From CAYLXX01 sp964387955 (GTDB lineage: Bacteria; Patescibacteriota; Microgenomatia; UBA1406; GWC2-37-13), in the NCBI GenBank assembly GCA_964387955.1, contig CAYLXX010000032.1, positions 1 through 9,187 of the forward strand: a DNA stretch of 9,187 bases. The letters are read 5' to 3'. Below are positions 6,397-9,187 of the stretch, piece by piece. Below the pieces are notes generated by a model, which was given only the letters and a program-made list of their open reading frames with translations, ran no database searches and was not told the DNA's origin. Positions within the stretch are counted from its first letter, which is position 1, and every line of letters starts with the position of its first letter. A program made the translations under genes and the position numbers.

Positions 6397-7377
6397 ATGC
6401 TATTAAGTATCTTCATACCGACTGGTAATCGTGCCGAGAGTTTGAGGAAAGTTTTGCAATCTTTATCCAGACAAACATATAAACATTTTGAAGTTATCAT
6501 AGTTGATTACAAGTCTTTGGATAAAACGTTCTCGGTTATTACAGCATATTCCAAAAAACTGCGCCTTAAACTTATTCATCAAAAAGTCAAAGGTCTTACA
6601 AGAGCCGCCAATATGGCTCTTCTTGCAGCTCACGGTAAAATTTTTGTTCGTACAGACGACGATGTAATTATGAGTCCAGGATGGCTTGCAGCAATACATG
6701 AAACCTTTTTACTAGATAAACATATAGGCGGCGTTACTGGTCCAACTATCATACCTCGTGCATATCTCAAAAATCGTGATCTTTTTGTATTTGAAACAAA
6801 ATTTAAACGAGGGAATTGGTTCTGGAAATTAGTAGGAAAACTATACTTCGGTTTTTTTATGGAACACCAACCATATGCAGTCAGCCGCTGGTTCAAATCA
6901 GGTGCATTCGCGCTTGGAACCAATTTTGAATCTGCGCGGAAACAACCCATCCAGGAAGCGTCTAACCTTGAAGCCTGTAATTTCTCAGTCCGTACGGATG
7001 CTCTGCGGCAAGTCGGCGGCTTCGATGAAGGCTATGGTGGAGTAGGCGAGTACCACGAAGCCGCCGCCGCGTTTAAAATCAAAAATCTAGGCTATAAGCT
7101 CGTTTTTAACCCCAAGGCATATCTTAATCACTGCCCATCACAGGAAGGATTTTACTCAGATAGACCGGCAAGTTACAGCCGTATGGTAAATTTCATGTTT
7201 TTTTATCTTACTTATATTAAGCCAAATTCTCTTAGTAAATTTTTCAGATTTTCTTCGTATGTACTATTTCTGAATATATATTATATTGTGACCGCATTGA
7301 AAACCAGACAACTAGCACAACTTGGCGCCTTGCCAGGAACTGCCGCTGGTGTGATAAAATATTTTACGTCAAAATGA
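6397..7377 (+). CDS. Family 2 glycosyltransferase
   Basis: 326 residues, starting one base after the preceding TAA, with no Shine-Dalgarno sequence. The fold opens with LLSIFIPTGNR and the first acidic motif is degenerate (VDYKSLDKT at 36-44 instead of DGSxDxT). The metal-binding motif is intact: RTDDDV at 85-90, with D87-D89. NFSVRTDALRQVGGFDEGYGG at 195-215 is the typical acceptor-side segment. GEYHEAA at 217-223 stands in the place of the usual ED base motif, and LNHCPSQEGFYSDR follows near 243-256. Hydrophobic helices at about 265-275 and 286-303 suggest membrane association. It should add a sugar to the surface glycan made by this locus. The gene ends in an ATGA overlap with the cupin gene, a classical coupling arrangement. 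Confidence 0.9.
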   Translation: MLLSIFIPTGNRAESLRKVLQSLSRQTYKHFEVIIVDYKSLDKTFSVITAYSKKLRLKLIHQKVKGLTRAANMALLAAHGKIFVRTDDDVIMSPGWLAAIHETFLLDKHIGGVTGPTIIPRAYLKNRDLFVFETKFKRGNWFWKLVGKLYFGFFMEHQPYAVSRWFKSGAFALGTNFESARKQPIQEASNLEACNFSVRTDALRQVGGFDEGYGGVGEYHEAAAAFKIKNLGYKLVFNPKAYLNHCPSQEGFYSDRPASYSRMVNFMFFYLTYIKPNSLSKFFRFSSYVLFLNIYYIVTALKTRQLAQLGALPGTAAGVIKYFTSK

Positions 7378-7781
7378 CCAAAAATTATCGCATTACCCAT
7401 TTTGAGAAGATTAAAGATTCAAGAGGTAGTTTAATCGTCTTTTTAAAAGAATCAGAAATTAAGCATGCCAAGAAGAAATTTGGGCAAATCTATTTTGTTA
7501 CTTTCAGTAAGCGCGGAGCGGTGCGGGGTAACCATTATCATAAAAAATGGTATGAATGGTTTGGGATCGTCGATGGGAAAGTGGAAGTTGTTCTAGTAAA
7601 CGTTAAGACTAAAGAGCAAAAACGTCTTATTCTCGATGCCAAAAAAGATAAATATGTAAGGTTGGAGACTGGACCATATGTTGCCCATGCAATAAAAAGC
7701 CTCACCAAATACGCTTCACTTTTAAGTTATGCTGATTCCGAGTGGCACACTACTGATACGTATAAATACAAAATTCTTTAA
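7374..7781 (+). CDS. Cupin sugar 3,4-ketoisomerase/epimerase-like protein (FdtA/WxcM or CapF C-domain type)
   Basis: 135 residues, a single small cupin of the length expected for FdtA/QdtA ketoisomerases. These convert dTDP-4-keto-6-deoxyglucose to the 3-keto sugar that a DegT aminotransferase uses. RGNHYHKK at 51-58 resembles their RGxHAHKK signature. However, G48, H54, H56, E61 and G68 match the full metal-binding cupin motif G(X)5HXH(X)4E(X)6G, and H105 in GPYVAH supplies the second-motif histidine. FdtA, as I recall, has Gln at the E61 position and needs no metal. The GNHYH plus E spacing is closer to the C-terminal zinc cupin of CapF, an epimerase-type domain. Context (aminotransferase two genes upstream, acyltransferase immediately downstream) favours a 3-amino-sugar pathway. 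The start is fixed by the 4-base ATGA overlap with the GT2 gene. Confidence 0.75.
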   Translation: MTKNYRITHFEKIKDSRGSLIVFLKESEIKHAKKKFGQIYFVTFSKRGAVRGNHYHKKWYEWFGIVDGKVEVVLVNVKTKEQKRLILDAKKDKYVRLETGPYVAHAIKSLTKYASLLSYADSEWHTTDTYKYKIL

Positions 7782-7784
7782 ACC

Positions 7785-8357
7785 ATGAAAAAATATTTTA
7801 TACATAAAAAAGCACTTGTTGAAACTAAGCACATTGGTGAAAAATCCACTATCTGGGCATTCACACATCTTCTACCGCAAGCCAAAATAGGTAAAAATGT
7901 CAACATCAACGATCATTGTTTCATCGAAAACAAAGTGATAGTAGGTGACAACGTAACCATTAAGTCGGGAGTTTATTTATGGGATGGTGTGACCGTGGAG
8001 GATAATGTACAAATTGGTCCAGCGGCTGTTTTTGTCAATGATATGTATCCTCGGGCTAAAAATAAACAATATGTTCAAGAAAAAATAACTCTTAAAAAAG
8101 GCTCTTCAATTGGCGCCAATGCCACAATTTTAGGTGGAGTTACTATCGGCGAATACGCGCTCGTTGGTGCTGGTGCAGTTGTCACTCGCAATGTACCCAA
8201 CTTCGCGCTCGTTTACGGCAATCCAGCGCGTATTAAAGGATATGTTTGCATCTGCACAACTAAAATATCTCTTAAATCAAAACAGTATCGCTGTCCAACT
8301 TGCGCCCGAAAATACATGATCAAAGATGGTCAGCCCATTCTCACTGCCAAAACCTGA
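7785..8357 (+). CDS. Left-handed beta-helix N-acyltransferase, FdtC/WbpD/WlbB-like, with cysteine-rich tail
   Basis: 190 residues beginning MKKYFIHKKALVE. From about residue 12 to 145 the sequence shows hexapeptide periodicity (IGKNVN, VGDNVT, VEDNVQ, IGANAT, IGEYAL, VGAGAV) typical of trimeric acetyltransferases. FVNDMYPRAK at 83-92 and YGNPARIKGYVC at 144-155 are the signatures of the FdtC/QdtC/WbpD/WlbB group, which acetylates the 3-amino group of an NDP sugar with acetyl-CoA in the cytoplasm. C155, C157, C170 and C173 (CxC...CPTC) look like a small zinc ribbon, a tail seen in this group. The neighbouring aminotransferase would supply the amino sugar. It starts three bases after the cupin stop. 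Its TGA overlaps the next ATG (TGATG). Whether the nucleotide is dTDP or UDP, and which acyl group is used, cannot be decided here. Confidence 0.88.
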   Translation: MKKYFIHKKALVETKHIGEKSTIWAFTHLLPQAKIGKNVNINDHCFIENKVIVGDNVTIKSGVYLWDGVTVEDNVQIGPAAVFVNDMYPRAKNKQYVQEKITLKKGSSIGANATILGGVTIGEYALVGAGAVVTRNVPNFALVYGNPARIKGYVCICTTKISLKSKQYRCPTCARKYMIKDGQPILTAKT

Positions 8358-9187
8358 TGAAAAAAGCCGTCGTTCTCATACCCACTTTTAATAAACCTCA
8401 GGTGCTGGCTATTTGTCTGCAAGCTCTCTCCAAAAGCCAAGCAAAATCTATGTTTGATATCTGGGTTATTGATAATGGAACCATAGATAACACTAAAGTT
8501 ATAAAAAAATATCCTGGCATAAAATATATAAAACTCGACAAAAATTACATGATATCCAACTCGATCAATAAAGTTTTTTTTAGCTATCATTTAGAGAAAA
8601 AATATACATATACTATTGTCCTTGCTCATGATGCTTTAGTTGATAAAAATACTATGTTTAAACTCATTAATTGCATGGATCGTGATGAACGCATTGGCAT
8701 GGCTGGTCCTACAGCTTATCAGTACAATACAAAAAAACTTAGTAGTGTGGCTTTGTCGATTAACCCTTTCACAAGTCTGCTTGTATCCTACCGTGCAAGT
8801 CAAGTGGGCAGAATTAATCACTTTGCCAGCTGTATTCCAGTAAGATCAAGTGTTTTCAAAAAAGTAGGCGGACTTGACGGTACTCTTTTCCCAATGGTAT
8901 TTGAAGAGCCAGATATCGGCGAGAGAATCCTCAAATCAGGGTATCTAATTGTGCCTTGTATCAAGGCCCGCTTGTATCATCCTATTTATATAGGGAAAAG
9001 AAAAGTCGAAGAAGAAGCTTCTAAGGAACGAATATTATTAACGCGTGAGCGCGCGTATCTTTTTTTTAGAAATCGCATTCTCTACATGTCGCTTCATGCG
9101 GGGGTCTGGCGTTTCTTGATATTTTTTTTCTTAGTCAACCCAATAATCAGTTTGCTTTACTTGCCATCAATACCCAAAAAATATCTA
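8357..9187 (+). CDS. Family 2 glycosyltransferase, 3' end beyond the window
   Basis: 277 codons are visible from the ATG at 8357, open to the last base, so the C-terminus is missing. KAVVLIPTFNKP at 3-14 begins the GT-A fold. The first acidic motif is IDNGTIDNT (38-46). The metal-site segment reads LAHDALV (89-95), so the usual DXD is reduced to a single Asp after His. Acceptor-side features are present: PVRSSVFKKVGGLDG at 161-175 and FEEPDIGERI at 182-191, the latter matching the usual ED-containing catalytic segment. RERAYLFFRNR near 230-240 and a hydrophobic stretch at 251-270 suggest an interfacial or membrane-bound C-terminus, as in rhamnosyltransferase-like GT2 proteins. It continues the operon through a one-base TGATG overlap with the acyltransferase gene. 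Confidence 0.9.
   Translation, partial: MKKAVVLIPTFNKPQVLAICLQALSKSQAKSMFDIWVIDNGTIDNTKVIKKYPGIKYIKLDKNYMISNSINKVFFSYHLEKKYTYTIVLAHDALVDKNTMFKLINCMDRDERIGMAGPTAYQYNTKKLSSVALSINPFTSLLVSYRASQVGRINHFASCIPVRSSVFKKVGGLDGTLFPMVFEEPDIGERILKSGYLIVPCIKARLYHPIYIGKRKVEEEASKERILLTRERAYLFFRNRILYMSLHAGVWRFLIFFFLVNPIISLLYLPSIPKKYL

Noticed and set aside
7375..8357. Recoded TGA (glycine code, as in Gracilibacteria/SR1)
   Set aside because: TGA occurs at gene ends exactly where the next gene begins (7375-7377 and 8355-8357) and never inside a gene, so it is a stop.
8640..8843. Small frame inside the last GT2 gene, and similar short antisense frames elsewhere
   Set aside because: They are out-of-frame shadows of well-supported genes, without motifs or initiation signals.
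1..9187. CRISPR arrays, tRNA or rRNA genes, riboswitches, complete insertion sequences
   Set aside because: No regularly spaced repeats, no cloverleaf or conserved rRNA segments and no transposase were seen; apart from bases 1-93 and the 48-base spacer the window is coding.

Overview
The window looks like a cell-surface glycan locus from an AT-rich, gene-dense bacterium. Genes abut or overlap by a few bases. Shine-Dalgarno sequences are almost absent, and TGA acts as a normal stop. A GT-C membrane protein with C-terminal TPRs, a cobalamin-type radical SAM protein and many GT2 genes all lie close together. I lean towards a Candidate Phyla Radiation (Patescibacteria, Microgenomates-like) genome from a metagenome assembly. 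This is inferred from gene style, not from a phylogenetic marker. A run of 100 N (2315-2414) marks a scaffold join.

Layout: bases 1-93 are non-coding, with a possible mobile-element edge at 4-28 and a promoter plus inverted repeat at 56-101. On the + strand, 94-1827 (or 130-1827) encodes a B12-binding-domain radical SAM protein. Its stop overlaps, tail to tail, the stop of a minus-strand gene (1824-3291). That gene encodes a multi-membrane-span GT-C/TMTC-like protein with four C-terminal TPRs and is interrupted by the N gap. Divergent from it, after only 48 bases carrying overlapping promoters, a tightly packed + strand operon starts at 3340 and runs off the right edge. Its order is GT2 glycosyltransferase (3340-4350); fused SDR nucleotide-sugar enzyme plus DegT-type PLP aminotransferase (4335-6395); GT2 (6397-7377); small cupin sugar isomerase/epimerase-like protein (7374-7781); left-handed beta-helix acyltransferase with a cysteine-rich tail (7785-8357); and a third GT2 (8357 to beyond 9187).

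How the genes may work together (inference): the cupin, aminotransferase and acyltransferase resemble the set that converts an NDP-4-keto-6-deoxyhexose to an N-acylated 3-amino sugar (FdtA/FdtB/FdtC-like). The SDR half of the fusion has an epimerase/reductase-type active site. The three GT2 enzymes would build the sugar into a surface glycan. The GT-C/TPR protein could act on lipid-linked sugars outside the membrane, and the radical SAM protein could be an unusual sugar or lipid modifier. No nucleotidyltransferase, 4,6-dehydratase, flippase or polymerase is in the window.

The features most worth following up are the 686-residue SDR-aminotransferase fusion, the CX4CX2C radical SAM protein with an inverted repeat over its start, and the metal-ligand-complete cupin sitting where a metal-independent ketoisomerase would be expected.
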